DNA from: Halomonas sp. JB37
Lineage (GTDB): Bacteria > Pseudomonadota > Gammaproteobacteria > Pseudomonadales > Halomonadaceae
Reading direction: 5' to 3'
DNA length: 64,000 nt
Assembly (NCBI RefSeq): GCF_002332255.1
Contig: NZ_NRGW01000001.1
Coordinates: 372,001-436,000, forward strand
The position numbers were made by a program, and so were the translations under genes. The notes beneath the pieces are model-generated. The model was not told the DNA's origin. It did not search any database and worked only from the letters and a program-made list of their open reading frames with translations. Within the stretch, counting starts at the first letter, position 1, and the number at the start of each line of letters is the position of its first letter. Positions 1 through 10,099 of the stretch are shown here, piece after piece.

Positions 1-592
1 GCTCTAAACTTTTGGCTACTTCCATTAACACGCGTTGCCCTTTATGACGATCCACAAGCGCACCAGCATGCCCAATAATAATTTTGTTTGGATATTGCTG
101 CCTAAACTCAACGGCTACTTTCGGGTCGTTTACAGCGCCAGAATGAGCACTTGGAATCGTGTATATAGAAGACGTGGTAAAACTTTTTAGCTGCTCGGCA
201 ATAACGCTAGAAATTGCCACGCAGTAGCCTGCATTTCGATAAAAAACAGTATTGCTCCATTTACGCTTAATCGGCGTATCGACACGGCGAGTAATAATAT
301 AAGGCGTTTGATAAAGCTTATTATGCAGCCAGGCCCAATGCACTGCTTTGGCTTCATGCGCATGGACAATATCAGCGCTGCCTGCTTGCCTATGGCCAGC
401 CAATTGATGACCTGCATTAACAAAGACCACGCCCGGAGTATCGGCTAGTTCAGCGCGTAGCGGTGAGGACAATTGACACACGAGTGTTTGGCGCTTTATC
501 TCACTTATCTTAGCGAGTGCTTGAATTAAAAGAACTGTTTGACGCTCTCCTCCACGAAAGCCTTTGGCTAGATTGACATGAATAATGTGCAA
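1..592 (-). CDS. Glycosyltransferase family 4 protein, 3' end outside the window
   Basis: An uninterrupted minus-strand frame of about 197 codons runs off the left edge. I place the start at a TTG codon (592) because a perfect AGGAGG lies 5 bases upstream; translation begins LHIIHVNLAKGFRGGERQ. The GGERQ motif after the first beta strand and the HAGALVDRHKGQR segment near the edge are typical of the N-terminal and linker regions of GT-B fold (GT4) transferases. The C-terminal nucleotide-sugar-binding half is missing. It is divergent from the WaaE-type gene at 675 and near waaF and hldD, so a role in LPS core assembly is likely. Sugar specificity cannot be read from the sequence. Confidence 0.8.
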   Translation of the reverse strand, partial: MHIIHVNLAKGFRGGERQTVLLIQALAKISEIKRQTLVCQLSSPLRAELADTPGVVFVNAGHQLAGHRQAGSADIVHAHEAKAVHWAWLHNKLYQTPYIITRRVDTPIKRKWSNTVFYRNAGYCVAISSVIAEQLKSFTTSSIYTIPSAHSGAVNDPKVAVEFRQQYPNKIIIGHAGALVDRHKGQRVLMEVAKSLE

Positions 593-674
593 AAGCGCCT
601 CCTGGGAGTCATTTGGCTTTAAAAGCCGATATAATAGCATTGCTTTCTCATTCTCTAACAGGACAGACATCCTC

Positions 675-1427
675 ATGCCCGCTGGCGTTAGCGTAGTTAT
701 CATCACTCGAAATGCTGCCTCGACGCTGCAGCGTACTCTGGATGCCGTGCAATGTTTCGATGACGTTGTGGTTTATGACAACGGCTCAAGCGACGACACA
801 ATGCATATTGCCTCTGGCTATTCGAACGTTTCACTGCATGAGGGTGACTTTCTTGGCTTTGGCCCGACAAAGCGTTTTGCGGTCTCTCTAGCAAAACATG
901 ACTGGATCTTGTCGCTAGATGCCGATGAGGCTCCCTCTGAAGAGCTTATAGAGGCCATCGCTTCATGGTGCCCCAGCGCAGCCTCTAACGATCTTGGACA
1001 GATACGACGCGAGAATTGGATGATGGGCAGGCCTGTTCGCTATTCAGGGTGGGGGAAAGACTGGCTCGTGCGTCTATTCAACCGACGCTGCCATAATTTT
1101 AATGATGCGATGGTTCACGAATCTATTCTACTGAGCGAGACCAGCCGTCTTCAGCGCTTGTCAGGCATCATTGAACATACTGCGGTGACAGATTTGTCTC
1201 AGTTTCTTGAAAAAATAAACCGCTACTCGAGCCTTCGCGCCGAGTCAGGAAAGCTTAAACACTATCCTGCAGCCATCGTTTTTCTAAAAGCCATCTTTGC
1301 TTTTCTACGCACCTATGTACTACAGCACGGTTGGCTCGATGGCTGGAGAGGATTAGTCATTTCTGTTTCAAACGCCAACGGCGTATTTTGGAAGTATATG
1401 AAACAGTCGGTAAGAAACCACCCATGA
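675..1427 (+). CDS. WaaE/KdtX-type LPS core glycosyltransferase (GT2)
   Basis: A 250-residue GT-A fold family 2 transferase. The ATG at 675 is chosen because the family N terminus (MPAGVSVVIITRNAA) begins there and an AGGA lies upstream; a longer frame from 585 adds 30 residues unlike the family. Nucleotide-sugar and metal-binding motifs are DNGSSDDT at residues 35-42 and DADE at 82-85. Overall pattern and length match the WaaE/KdtX family, which adds glucose or a similar sugar to the LPS inner core at the cytoplasmic face. Divergent from the GT4 gene and followed by an OpgB-like gene. The precise sugar and acceptor are not determinable. Confidence 0.82.
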   Translation: MPAGVSVVIITRNAASTLQRTLDAVQCFDDVVVYDNGSSDDTMHIASGYSNVSLHEGDFLGFGPTKRFAVSLAKHDWILSLDADEAPSEELIEAIASWCPSAASNDLGQIRRENWMMGRPVRYSGWGKDWLVRLFNRRCHNFNDAMVHESILLSETSRLQRLSGIIEHTAVTDLSQFLEKINRYSSLRAESGKLKHYPAAIVFLKAIFAFLRTYVLQHGWLDGWRGLVISVSNANGVFWKYMKQSVRNHP

Positions 1428-1514
1428 CCTCAGAGCTGTCCCTGAGACTCACCCTTTTAAAAAACAGGCAACACTAGATTGTTTACGGAATTCGCCTGAC
1501 ACAATAGGTTATCT

Positions 1515-3158
1515 ATGCATTCTCGTGCTATTCAAAAAATAGCGTTAGTTATTATTGGTTTATGTCTTGGTTATGCGGTCACTGTACTGACACGCCTGCC
1601 GTGGTGGACACTGTTTATTGTCGCTGCCGTGTGGATTGGCCTGGGGCTCAAACTGCGCTGGGGCCAACCCGCTAATGCTCGCTATCGCAAAATCTGGCCG
1701 TGGTCACTGTTACCGCTAAGCCTTTGGGGTATCTACGTTTACTTGGCAGATAGTTTTGGCATTGTCGACTTAGGGGCGGTGTTTTTCCATCTCCAGGCTG
1801 GCATCGCCGAGCACGGTGGCGCGGGTAAAATGTTTACCGCTGTGCTTTATACGTTGGTCATGATCGGCGTGCTGGCAGCTGTCACTTGGCTATCGCGCCA
1901 CGACCAACGCTGGCGCTTAGCCGAGCGTTTTTTCGCTATTGTACTACTGGCTAGCAACCCGCTGCTGTTTGGCTTAGGCCAGCGCAGCGCATCAATTGTC
2001 ACTGATGATGGAGCTTGGCTGGACCGGCGCTATAAGGCACCGCCTACCGAAGAGCTACAAGATCCGCCCAATTTACTCATCATGTATCTAGAGAGCCTCG
2101 AACGAACTTACTCCAATGAGCTTTTCGGCGATGTCTACGCAGACCTTGATGCGCTTGGAGAGCGAGGCGCAGTCTTTGAAGGTATACGTCAGATGGATAA
2201 CACCGGCTGGACGATGGCCGGAATGATCGCCAGTCAGTGTGGCGTCCCTTTAATGCCAGCAGGCCTTATCCACGACTCTCAATTTGAGCCGCTTTCAAAA
2301 GTTGCACCTGGCGTCGATTGTCTTGGTGATGTACTTGCTGCGCAGGGCTATCAACTGAGCTATCTAGGCGGTGCCAGTACTCAGTTTGCAGGTAAGGGGC
2401 TGTTCTATCGTGGCCATCAATTCAATAATGTGAAAGGCCGTGAAGATCTAGAACCACTGCTAGATGACCCTGAGTATGTCAACAGCTGGGGGCTGTATGA
2501 CGACTCGCTTTACGATATTACCGCCGATGAAATACGCCGACTAGATAGCGAAAATAACGGCCCCTGGGGCGTTGTGAGCCTCAACCTTGCTGGCCATGCG
2601 CCGCACGGCTACCCCTCGCAAGCCTGTGTGGAGCAACAGGGCGAGTTCGATGGGCAGGATATCCTGTATTCCGTGCAGTGTTCGGCGTGGCTAGCGCGCA
2701 GTTTTATTGAGCGCTTAGAGGCAGAAGGACTTCTCGATAACACGCTCGTCATGGTGCTCAGTGATCATCTTACAATGCGCGTGTCGGTCTGGGATCAGCT
2801 GACGGCGATGGATCGTGATAATACGCTGATTATGTTCGGAGAAGGCATTGAGCCCCGGCGTATTCGCCGCGATGCGACCACGCTGGATATCTTTCCCACG
2901 CTGTTGGATGCGCTTGGGTTTAATTTAGCAGAGCAGCGAGCCGGCCTCGGAACGTCGTTATTCAGTGATAAGCAGACGCTGGTCGAGATTCATGGCATTG
3001 AAGTAATAAATCAGCGCCTAAGAGAAGAGACTGCGCTTCAGCACCGCCTTTGGGAAGGAATATCGCCTCAGCGCCGCGAGCCTCAAGAAGCTGCCCCCCT
3101 AGAGCAAACGCTGGAAACGCCAGCGGATATTGCCGACGAAATTGATATCATTCATTAG
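1515..3158 (+). CDS. OpgB-like sulfatase-fold membrane phosphotransferase
   Basis: 547 residues. The first about 155 hold four or five hydrophobic segments (about 8-26, 29-45, 62-78, 107-125, 138-155), followed by a large periplasmic alkaline-phosphatase/sulfatase-fold domain. Visible motifs are MYLESLE (190-196), TGWTMAGM around residues 230-237 with the probable nucleophile threonine, GHAPH (360-364) and LSDH (415-418), the metal-binding set of this superfamily. TGWT-AGM followed by SQCG is close to OpgB (phosphoglycerol transferase I), which moves sn-glycerol 1-phosphate from phosphatidylglycerol to periplasmic glucans. Its LPS-gene setting leaves open that it decorates LPS core or capsule instead. 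The 3' end overlaps convergent waaF by 11 bases. Confidence 0.75.
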   Translation: MHSRAIQKIALVIIGLCLGYAVTVLTRLPWWTLFIVAAVWIGLGLKLRWGQPANARYRKIWPWSLLPLSLWGIYVYLADSFGIVDLGAVFFHLQAGIAEHGGAGKMFTAVLYTLVMIGVLAAVTWLSRHDQRWRLAERFFAIVLLASNPLLFGLGQRSASIVTDDGAWLDRRYKAPPTEELQDPPNLLIMYLESLERTYSNELFGDVYADLDALGERGAVFEGIRQMDNTGWTMAGMIASQCGVPLMPAGLIHDSQFEPLSKVAPGVDCLGDVLAAQGYQLSYLGGASTQFAGKGLFYRGHQFNNVKGREDLEPLLDDPEYVNSWGLYDDSLYDITADEIRRLDSENNGPWGVVSLNLAGHAPHGYPSQACVEQQGEFDGQDILYSVQCSAWLARSFIERLEAEGLLDNTLVMVLSDHLTMRVSVWDQLTAMDRDNTLIMFGEGIEPRRIRRDATTLDIFPTLLDALGFNLAEQRAGLGTSLFSDKQTLVEIHGIEVINQRLREETALQHRLWEGISPQRREPQEAAPLEQTLETPADIADEIDIIH

Positions 3159-4191
3159 TCATCATACCGCCCTGCTGCCGATCAGCGTGTATTGCTTGAT
3201 ACACCTGATCAACGCTCAGCTGATTAAGGCAATTGGTATGCCCTAATGGACAAGTGCGCTCAAAGCAGGGCGAGCAGGATAGTGCAAGATAATGGATGGC
3301 GGCGTTATCCGTCATTGGCGGCGTGTAGATGGGCGATGAAGAGCCATAGAGCGCATGAACGCGAACCCCTACCGCCGCCGCCACGTGCATCAAGCCTGAA
3401 TCGTTGGTAACCACCTGTCGGCAATCGGCGAGTAGATCAACCGCATCGGCAAGCTGCGTTTTACCGCAGAGGTTATGGGCATGGGCAAGCCCTTGCACTA
3501 TCGCCTCCCCTGCCGCGTGATCTTTTTGCCCACCCAGCACGCGCACCTCAAAACCGTCTTGCACCAGCCGTTTTGCTAAAGCATGAAAATAACTGACGGG
3601 CCACTGTTTGGCGGGGCCATACTCCGCGCCCGGCATCAAACCAACGGCCGGGCGTGATGAAAGCGAGTGAGCTAGACGCAAGTTCACCAGGTTATCGCTG
3701 TCAATCTGCAAACGAGGCTTGGGTAATAAAAAGTCACCTCTCTCCGTTTCAGCCAGCGGTAGCCCAAGCGATACAAAGCGCTTTACCGTTTGATCAAGCA
3801 CTTGCTTATTGAGCTTACGGCGCTCTTTAAGCAGCCCGTAGCGGTGCTCGCCTATAAAGCCAACACGCTCGGGTATCCGCGCCATAAAGGGGACGAGCGC
3901 GGCCTTCCAAGATCGGGGCAGCACAATAGCGCGATCAAAGCGCCCACGCAGCTGTTTGGCAAGCTCCCGACGGCTAGCCAAGCCAAACTCTCCGTGGCCC
4001 ACCGTCAGTGGCAAGACCTCATCCACTTCGGGCATGCGCTCTAAAATAGGCTGTGACCACGCCGGTGCAACGACGGCAATCGTCGCACCGGGCTGGCGGG
4101 CTTTTAAGGTCATAAACAGGCTTTGTGCCATGACCATATCGCCCACCCATGAAGGGCCAATAATCAGCAGACGCGGCGCTGGATTAGCCAT
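3148..4191 (-). CDS. waaF: ADP-heptose:LPS heptosyltransferase II
   Basis: 347 residues, GT9 family. WaaF adds the second L-glycero-D-manno-heptose to the LPS inner core. Diagnostic segments are [15 protein letters not shown] near the N terminus, [13 protein letters not shown] in mid-protein (donor-binding region) and [14 protein letters not shown] in the C-terminal Rossmann domain. A Cys-rich tail ([10 protein letters not shown]) is common in the family. The ATG at 4191 overlaps the end of hldD by 8 bases, so the two are translationally coupled: hldD makes the ADP-heptose that this enzyme uses. Confidence 0.93.
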   Translation of the reverse strand: MANPAPRLLIIGPSWVGDMVMAQSLFMTLKARQPGATIAVVAPAWSQPILERMPEVDEVLPLTVGHGEFGLASRRELAKQLRGRFDRAIVLPRSWKAALVPFMARIPERVGFIGEHRYGLLKERRKLNKQVLDQTVKRFVSLGLPLAETERGDFLLPKPRLQIDSDNLVNLRLAHSLSSRPAVGLMPGAEYGPAKQWPVSYFHALAKRLVQDGFEVRVLGGQKDHAAGEAIVQGLAHAHNLCGKTQLADAVDLLADCRQVVTNDSGLMHVAAAVGVRVHALYGSSSPIYTPPMTDNAAIHYLALSCSPCFERTCPLGHTNCLNQLSVDQVYQAIHADRQQGGMMTNE

Positions 4192-5140
4192 TCAACCACC
4201 CCAGGTAGGCCTTAACCCCTTGAGCAACGGTTTTAAATTCAACATTACAGCCGCTGCCACGCAGCGCATCAATATCGGCACGCGTATAGCTCTGATAGCG
4301 TCCTTTAAGCTCGTCAGGAAAGGCGATGTAGTCGATCTCACCTTTGCCGTAAAAACCGATTACCGCCTCGCCTATCGCTTTAAAAGGCTCCGCTCGTCCG
4401 GTACCCAGATTGAAAATGCCTGACTTATCGGGATTATCCAAAAACCATAGGTTTACATCGACGACGTCACCGACATAAACGAAGTCGCGGCTCTGCATGC
4501 CCGCCTCATAGCCTCCATAGGCGCCAAACAGCTTCAGCGTTTCATCGTTACGTACTTGCAGATGATTGTGATACGCCACGCTGGCCATTTTGCCCTTATG
4601 CTGCTCACGGGGCCCATACACATTGAAATAGCGAAAGCCCACCACCTGCGTCGTCAGCTCGCTCCAGCGCGAACGCACATGCTGATCAAACAGCAGCTTT
4701 GAATAGCCATAAACGTTGAGCGGCTTTTCACACTCGGGGGTTTCTTTGAATACCTCGCTTCCACCGTAGGTCGCAGCAGAGGATGCGTATAGAAATGGGA
4801 TACCCTGCTGTTCGCAATAATTCAGCAACACCTTGGAGTACTCGAAGTTATTTTCCATCATGTAATGGCCGTCCCATTCGGTCGTATCCGAACAAGCGCC
4901 TTCATGGAAAATGGCTTCAATCTTCGGTAAGTCGACGCTCTCGCCTCTCAGCGCTGCTTTTATCCTAACGAGAAAATCGTCTTTATCCAGGTAGTCGGCC
5001 AGCGTGCAGTCGGCTAAATTGACGAATTTGGTGCCGTCGCGCAAATCGTCGACCACCATCACGTCGTTTCTGCCGCGCGCATTTAACGCTTTAACCAAGT
5101 TAGCTCCGATAAAACCGGCACCGCCTGTGATCACAATCAT
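4184..5140 (-). CDS. hldD: ADP-L-glycero-D-manno-heptose-6-epimerase
   Basis: 318 residues, extended short-chain dehydrogenase fold. It converts ADP-D-glycero-D-manno-heptose to the L-glycero epimer using NADP. The ATG at 5140 is preceded by GGAG six bases away and gives the family N terminus [15 protein letters not shown] with the dinucleotide-binding glycines; an upstream in-frame start at 5191 would add 17 unrelated residues. The catalytic pair YxxxK is Tyr144/Lys148, with SSAATYGG just before it. Coupled to waaF downstream by an 8-base overlap and divergent from glyQ. Confidence 0.94.
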   Translation of the reverse strand: MIVITGGAGFIGANLVKALNARGRNDVMVVDDLRDGTKFVNLADCTLADYLDKDDFLVRIKAALRGESVDLPKIEAIFHEGACSDTTEWDGHYMMENNFEYSKVLLNYCEQQGIPFLYASSAATYGGSEVFKETPECEKPLNVYGYSKLLFDQHVRSRWSELTTQVVGFRYFNVYGPREQHKGKMASVAYHNHLQVRNDETLKLFGAYGGYEAGMQSRDFVYVGDVVDVNLWFLDNPDKSGIFNLGTGRAEPFKAIGEAVIGFYGKGEIDYIAFPDELKGRYQSYTRADIDALRGSGCNVEFKTVAQGVKAYLGWLNG

Positions 5141-5249
5141 GCTGTTCTCCTTATCTAAAGCGGCTTGTTGGCATACGTGCCTATAACCCATCTGCCTAGG
5201 ATTGTATACTTGACGCCTTATGAATTCATGGCCAACGGTGCTTTCCGCG

Positions 5250-6209
5250 ATGAGTGTCTCGACAAACCAATCGACACCTGATGTGTCGACCTTTCAAGGC
5301 TTGATCCTTGCTCTGCAGCAGTACTGGGCAGAACAGGGTTGCGTCATTCTCCAGCCGCTCGATATGGAAGTCGGCGCAGGCACTTTCCACCCAGCGACGT
5401 TTCTGCGCGCCATTGGGCCAGAAACGTGGAATGCTGCCTACGTGCAACCTTCCCGACGCCCCACCGATGGTCGCTATGGCGAAAACCCTAACCGCCTGCA
5501 GCACTATTATCAGTTCCAAGTGGTGATGAAACCATCGCCAAGTAACTTCCAAGACCTTTATCTAGGCTCGCTCAAGCGGCTAGGCCTAGACCCGCTGGTT
5601 CACGATGTGCGCTTTGTAGAAGACAACTGGGAGTCTCCTACACTGGGCGCTTGGGGCCTTGGCTGGGAAATCTGGCTAAACGGTATGGAAGTTACGCAGT
5701 TTACCTACTTTCAGCAGGCAGGTGGCATTGAGTGCTACCCGGTCACCGGCGAGCTCACCTATGGGCTTGAGCGTATCGCCATGTACCTGCAAAACGTCGA
5801 CAGCGTTTACGACCTTGTGTGGGCCACGGCTCCAGATGGTAGCAAGGTCACCTATGGCGACGTTTACTTGCAAAATGAGCGCGAACAATCCGCCTATAAC
5901 TTTGAACATGCCGATGTCGATCAGCTATTTGCCTCCTTCGACCATCAGGAAAAAGAGTGCAGTAAACTGCTCGCAGCAAGCTTGCCCTTACCTGCCTACG
6001 AGCAGGTGCTGAAAGCATCGCATACGTTTAACCTATTGGACGCGCGTCACGCCATTTCGGTCACCGAACGTCAGCGCTTTATTTTACGCGTTCGGACCAT
6101 GGCCCGTGATGTTGCCACCGCTTACTTTGAGTCGCGTAAGGCAGAAGGTTTCCCCATGGCGCCAGAAATACTTCGCCGCGAACTACTCGCCGACCAGGGA
6201 GACGATTAA
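5250..6209 (+). CDS. glyQ: Glycine--tRNA ligase alpha subunit
   Basis: About 319 residues, catalytic alpha subunit of the bacterial alpha2beta2 glycyl-tRNA synthetase (class II). Highly conserved blocks are [34 protein letters not shown] and [20 protein letters not shown], with the C-terminal [13 protein letters not shown]. The start is uncertain: ATG at 5220 or ATG at 5250. I prefer 5250 because family homology begins soon after it and a possible -10 (TATACT, 5205-5210) would make the 5220 start leaderless. The stop codon abuts the glyS ATG. Confidence 0.93.
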   Translation: MSVSTNQSTPDVSTFQGLILALQQYWAEQGCVILQPLDMEVGAGTFHPATFLRAIGPETWNAAYVQPSRRPTDGRYGENPNRLQHYYQFQVVMKPSPSNFQDLYLGSLKRLGLDPLVHDVRFVEDNWESPTLGAWGLGWEIWLNGMEVTQFTYFQQAGGIECYPVTGELTYGLERIAMYLQNVDSVYDLVWATAPDGSKVTYGDVYLQNEREQSAYNFEHADVDQLFASFDHQEKECSKLLAASLPLPAYEQVLKASHTFNLLDARHAISVTERQRFILRVRTMARDVATAYFESRKAEGFPMAPEILRRELLADQGDD

Positions 6210-8276
6210 ATGGCTGTTAATACGCTCTTATTAGAACTGGGTGCTGAAGAGCTGCCGCCGAAAGCGTTGGACGCGCTGTCGGATGCCTTTGCCGCCGGCA
6301 TTGAAAAAGGCCTACAGGAAGCCGACGTTCCCTTTGCCAGCGTTGCCGCTTTTGCGACACCGCGGCGCCTGGCAGTGCAGGTATTCGAGCTTGCGGACAA
6401 GCAGCCCGATCGCGACGTTGAACGGCGTGGCCCCGCTTTAGCAGCCGCCTTTAAAGATGGCGTTGCTACGAAAGCAGCCGAAGGTTTTGCCCGCTCCTGC
6501 GGCGTCACGGTGGACGATCTAATTCATTTAGACACCGATAAAGGCACCTGGCTGGCTTTTCGCGAGCAGCAGCAAGGCGAGTCGATTCAGGCACTGCTAC
6601 CTGAGATTCTGCGCAAAACTATCAGCGCACTTCCGGTCCCTAAATATATGCGCTGGGGTGCGTCGCGCATTGAGTTTTCACGGCCCGTGCATTGGCTTTT
6701 AGCGCTTTACGGCAACGACGTTGTGGCCGTCGAAGTGCTTGGCTTGCAGGCCAGCCGCACGACCTTCGGTCACCGCTTTCATGCGCCGGACGCCATTCAG
6801 CTGGCGCATGCCGATGACTACGTCGCAAGCTTGGAAAATGCGTACGTGTTGGTAGACCGCGCGCAGCGCCGTGAGCGCATTCGCGAGCAGGTGTTGGCGG
6901 AAGCCGAAGTACAAGAAGCTAATGCCGTTATCGACGAAGATCTTCTCATAGAAGTAAGTGGTTTAGTCGAGTGGCCGGTAGCCCTCACCGGAAGCTTTGA
7001 TGAGCGCTTCCTGGAAGTACCGGCTGAATGCCTGATTTCATCCATGAAGGCCAACCAAAAATATTTCCACCTTTTAGATGATGCCGCCAGGCTGAAACCG
7101 CTATTTATCACCATTGCCAATATCGACAGCGCGGATCCGGATCAGGTTATTTCTGGTAATGAAAAAGTGATTCGTCCGCGCTTAGCCGACGCCGCTTTTT
7201 TCTACGAAGTCGATCGCAAGCGGACCCTTGCCGCCAGGACGCCACTGCTGGAAAGCGTTATATTCCAAAAGCAGTTAGGCACCCTGGCCGACAAAGCGCG
7301 TCGCAGTACAGTTGTGGCGACCTTTATTGCAGAAAATATCAATGCGAACGTTGCTCATGCTCAGCGCGCCGTGGCGCTGGCCAAGTGCGACTTAGTCACC
7401 GAAATGGTGCTCGAATTCCCCGAGCTTCAGGGAATTATGGGGCGCTATTACGCTGAGTTAGATGGTGAGCCTGCCAACGTTTCTCAAGCACTTGAAGAGC
7501 AGTACTTACCGCGCTTTGCCACCGATGCAATCCCCCAAAGCGCAACCGGCAAGGCACTAGCTTTGGCTGACCGCCTGGACACCCTGGTCGGTATCTTTGG
7601 GATTGGTCAACGCCCCACTGGCGCAAAAGATCCCTTCGCTTTGCGTCGCGCCTCTATCGGCGTGCTTAATATTCTGGTTAAGGGCGAGCTTAATCTTGAT
7701 CTGCGCGAGCTTCTTAACGTTGCCGCAGAACAGTACAAGAGCCTGCCTAAGGCAGACGGGCTTGTGGAGGATGTGCTGACTTATATGTTGGATCGTTTCC
7801 GCGCCTGGGGTCAGGATGAAGGCATTACTGCTGAAATGTATCTTGCTGTACGCGCACGCCCGGTGACGAACCCGCTTGATTTCGCTCGCCGCCTTCGCGC
7901 TGTTAAAGCCTTTGCTCAACGCGATGAAGCCGCAGCGCTGGCATCCGCCAATAAACGAGTTTCTAATATTTTGGCGAAGCAGGCCAATACCGATATCACT
8001 CAGGTGGACTCAACATTACTGGCAGAAGACGCTGAGAAAAAGCTGTTCCAAGCGGTAACGGCTAACCAAGCGCTGGTGGCTCCACTGTTTGCACTGGGTG
8101 ACTACCAGAAAGCTCTCGATATACTGGCTACCCTTCGCGAGCCCGTGGATGCCTTCTTTGACCAGGTAATGGTCATGGCAGACGACCCTGCTATTCAGCG
8201 CAACCGGTTAGCGCTACTGGCTAGCCTGCAAGGTCTGTTTTTAGAGGTAGCCGATATCTCGCTACTGCCTCAATAA
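6210..8276 (+). CDS. glyS: Glycine--tRNA ligase beta subunit
   Basis: 688 residues, close to the E. coli length. The beta subunit recognises tRNA-Gly and supports aminoacylation with GlyQ. The N terminus LLLELGAEELPPKAL, the central SMKANQKYFHLLD and PRLADAAFFYEVDRK blocks, and the DALR-like anticodon-binding domain (about 580-680, ending VMVMADDPAIQRNRLALL) are all present. The ATG follows the glyQ TAA with no gap, indicating one operon. A strong terminator follows at 8298. Confidence 0.96.
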   Translation: MAVNTLLLELGAEELPPKALDALSDAFAAGIEKGLQEADVPFASVAAFATPRRLAVQVFELADKQPDRDVERRGPALAAAFKDGVATKAAEGFARSCGVTVDDLIHLDTDKGTWLAFREQQQGESIQALLPEILRKTISALPVPKYMRWGASRIEFSRPVHWLLALYGNDVVAVEVLGLQASRTTFGHRFHAPDAIQLAHADDYVASLENAYVLVDRAQRRERIREQVLAEAEVQEANAVIDEDLLIEVSGLVEWPVALTGSFDERFLEVPAECLISSMKANQKYFHLLDDAARLKPLFITIANIDSADPDQVISGNEKVIRPRLADAAFFYEVDRKRTLAARTPLLESVIFQKQLGTLADKARRSTVVATFIAENINANVAHAQRAVALAKCDLVTEMVLEFPELQGIMGRYYAELDGEPANVSQALEEQYLPRFATDAIPQSATGKALALADRLDTLVGIFGIGQRPTGAKDPFALRRASIGVLNILVKGELNLDLRELLNVAAEQYKSLPKADGLVEDVLTYMLDRFRAWGQDEGITAEMYLAVRARPVTNPLDFARRLRAVKAFAQRDEAAALASANKRVSNILAKQANTDITQVDSTLLAEDAEKKLFQAVTANQALVAPLFALGDYQKALDILATLREPVDAFFDQVMVMADDPAIQRNRLALLASLQGLFLEVADISLLPQ

Positions 8277-8297
8277 GCTTTTACACCACCCTCCTCT

Positions 8298-8327
8298 AAC
8301 CGATGGCATCGCGCCATCGGTTTTTTT
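8298..8327 (+). terminator. Rho-independent terminator of glyQS
   Basis: Perfect 10-bp stem AACCGATGGC / GCCATCGGTT with a 5-base loop (8308-8312), followed by seven T (8321-8327). Its T tract runs directly into a parS site. Confidence 0.92.
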
Positions 8328-8342
8328 GTTTCACGTGAAACA
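8327..8342. promoter_or_regulatory. parS centromere site 1 (ParB binding)
   Basis: Perfect 16-bp palindrome TGTTTCACGTGAAACA, matching the widely conserved chromosomal parS sequence. ParB (encoded at 44640) is expected to nucleate here and spread for segregation of the origin region. It lies in the glyS/kinase intergenic space, overlapping the last T of the terminator. Confidence 0.9.
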
Positions 8343-8672
8343 TTTTAATAATCCACAATGCCTTCAATACGAAGTTCCTCATGCAGTCAGGTGGAAACAA
8401 TTACCTAAACTTATGTCTAATGATCTGTATCTAGCTTGGAACACTTTCAATGAACATATCTAGCAATGTCTCTCAAATGCTTGCATGAGGTGATATGGGT
8501 GGATAAACAAGCTTCAGACTTAATTACTCCACTGGTCAGCTTTTTTGTTTCCAGGTCAATTTATGAGTAATATAATCGATATTGATGAATCAAAACGTTT
8601 TATATAGATAAGTCGTTTTCGTGGCAGCAATTTATCCGACTTGTTTGACCGTTAGCCGCGAGGATCCAGCCC
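8343..8672. other. AT-rich intergenic region, no gene seen
   Basis: No coding frame or recognisable RNA gene. The sequence is AT-rich for the neighbourhood. Two single-mismatch DnaA-box-like nonamers are visible (TAATCCACA at 8349 and GGTGGATAA at 8498). A promoter for the downstream kinase-like gene is expected here, but I could not settle on one. Confidence 0.5.
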
Positions 8673-9461
8673 ATGTATGATCTTTTTTTACTCGACTCTC
8701 TCCCACGCCAGCAGGCAACCATGGCGCCACATATGCTTAATGGCGATAAGCTGTGGCTAAAGCGGGCGGCAAAGCGCAACTCGCGCTGGGCTTATGCTCC
8801 GCTGAAATTATTGGCCGCGTGGCTCAAGCTAGATACGCTTAAACCTGTTCCTAACATAGGCGGTGAAGAGAGTATCCTCATTGAAGCTAACCGTATCGAA
8901 ACCCTACAAAAGGCGGGTGTTGCGGTGCCGACTATTCTAGCGAAAACACCTCAGGCGCTGCTGTAGGCCGATGCGGGCACGCCAGAGCAACCCGCTGTCA
9001 CATTGCTAGAGAAAATTAAAAGTACGAATGACGCTGCTCAAATTGATAAAATTTTAGCACTTAGCATTGAAGCGCTTAATAGCGTTCATCGTCGAGACTG
9101 CTACCTGAGCGAAGCCTTCGCACGCAATATTCTGATCACTGATGATAAAGCCGTTTTTATCGACTTTGAGACCGACCCTGGGCAGGTTCATGCACCGGTT
9201 GATTGCATGGTGCGCGACTGGTACTGCTTTACTTTTTCGCTATACGGCAAGCTGTATAAATCACCAACGCAGTACGAGCGTTTAACCCCGGCGCTAGTGG
9301 AGGGTTTGAAAAATGCGAAACAGGACGTACGCGAGCGCTTTTGCGAAACACTTCCTAAACTGCTTCACTTACGGCGCATACCCTTCAAATTCTTCGGTAG
9401 CGACGGACGTAAGTTAAGCGTTACCCTTCAGTCTCTTGCAGCACTCAATCAGCGCCTATGA
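8673..9461 (+). pseudogene. Kinase-like (Bud32/WaaP-type fold) gene with in-frame amber stop
   Basis: One reading frame of 262 sense codons is interrupted by TAG at 8964-8966; both halves stay in phase, so this is a point nonsense change rather than a frameshift. The first half has an ATP-lysine-like LWLKRA and a probable alpha-C glutamate in EANRIETLQKAGV. The second half resumes ADAGTP (hinge region), then LNSVHRRDCYLSEAFARNIL (catalytic-loop-like) and FIDFETDP (metal-binding aspartate). This is the small kinase fold shared by Bud32 and LPS kinases. TTG to TAG is the simplest explanation. A GAGG precedes the ATG. Lying between glyS and gmhB, it may once have phosphorylated a sugar in LPS core. 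A sequencing error or stop readthrough cannot be excluded. Confidence 0.75.
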
Positions 9462-9474
9462 CGATGAGATTTCG

Positions 9475-10038
9475 ATGCCGATATACCCTCAACAGCTGGT
9501 TATTCTTGACCGTGATGGCGTCATCAATCAGGACTCGGATGCTTACATCAAATCCCTAGATGAATGGATACCTTATCCTGATTCAATTGATGCCATCGCT
9601 CGTTTGTCGCAGTCGGGCTATATCGTAGCCATAGCCACTAACCAGTCGGGAATTGCGCGGGGGTATTATGATGAAGCCGTACTTACCGAAATGCACGCTC
9701 GTTTAACAACATTGGTAGAGACCGCAGGAGGCAGTATTGCGCACATTGCTTACTGCCCACATGGCCCCGACGATAATTGCACTTGCCGCAAGCCGCTGCC
9801 TGGACTGCTTCATGACATCCAGCGCGTATTAGGATTATCGAGCCTGTCCGGAAGCTGGATGGTGGGTGATAGCCTTCGCGACCTTCAAGCAGGCCACGCT
9901 TGTGGCTGTAGACTTGTACTCGTTAAAACGGGCAAAGGCGCACAAACCGCTCAAAAAGACCTAGGTCTCAATGACGCATTAATCTGTACTAATTTAAAAG
10001 ACTTTGCAGACAAGCTTCTCGCTGGACGACTAGGTTAA
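9475..10038 (+). CDS. gmhB: D-glycero-beta-D-manno-heptose 1,7-bisphosphate 7-phosphatase
   Basis: 187 residues, HAD-superfamily phosphatase of the ADP-heptose pathway. The start at ATG 9475 gives the catalytic DRDGVIN near residue 12; an upstream in-frame start at 9436 lies inside the preceding gene. ATNQSGIARG is motif II, and CPHGPDDNCTCRKP is the zinc-binding Cys/His loop typical of GmhB. GDSLRDLQAGHACGC is the C-terminal HAD motif. It completes a heptose theme with hldD and waaF. A bidirectional terminator separates it from convergent gyrB. Confidence 0.93.
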   Translation: MPIYPQQLVILDRDGVINQDSDAYIKSLDEWIPYPDSIDAIARLSQSGYIVAIATNQSGIARGYYDEAVLTEMHARLTTLVETAGGSIAHIAYCPHGPDDNCTCRKPLPGLLHDIQRVLGLSSLSGSWMVGDSLRDLQAGHACGCRLVLVKTGKGAQTAQKDLGLNDALICTNLKDFADKLLAGRLG

Positions 10039-10099
10039 AGCGCTTATTAATTGAAACCCGCTTGATACGCCAGCATTATACGCAAATGGTTAAAACGAA

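Noticed and set aside
5205..5210. TATACT as -10 of a glyQ promoter
   Set aside because: No acceptable -35 at 16-18 bp; kept only as a note when judging the glyQ start.
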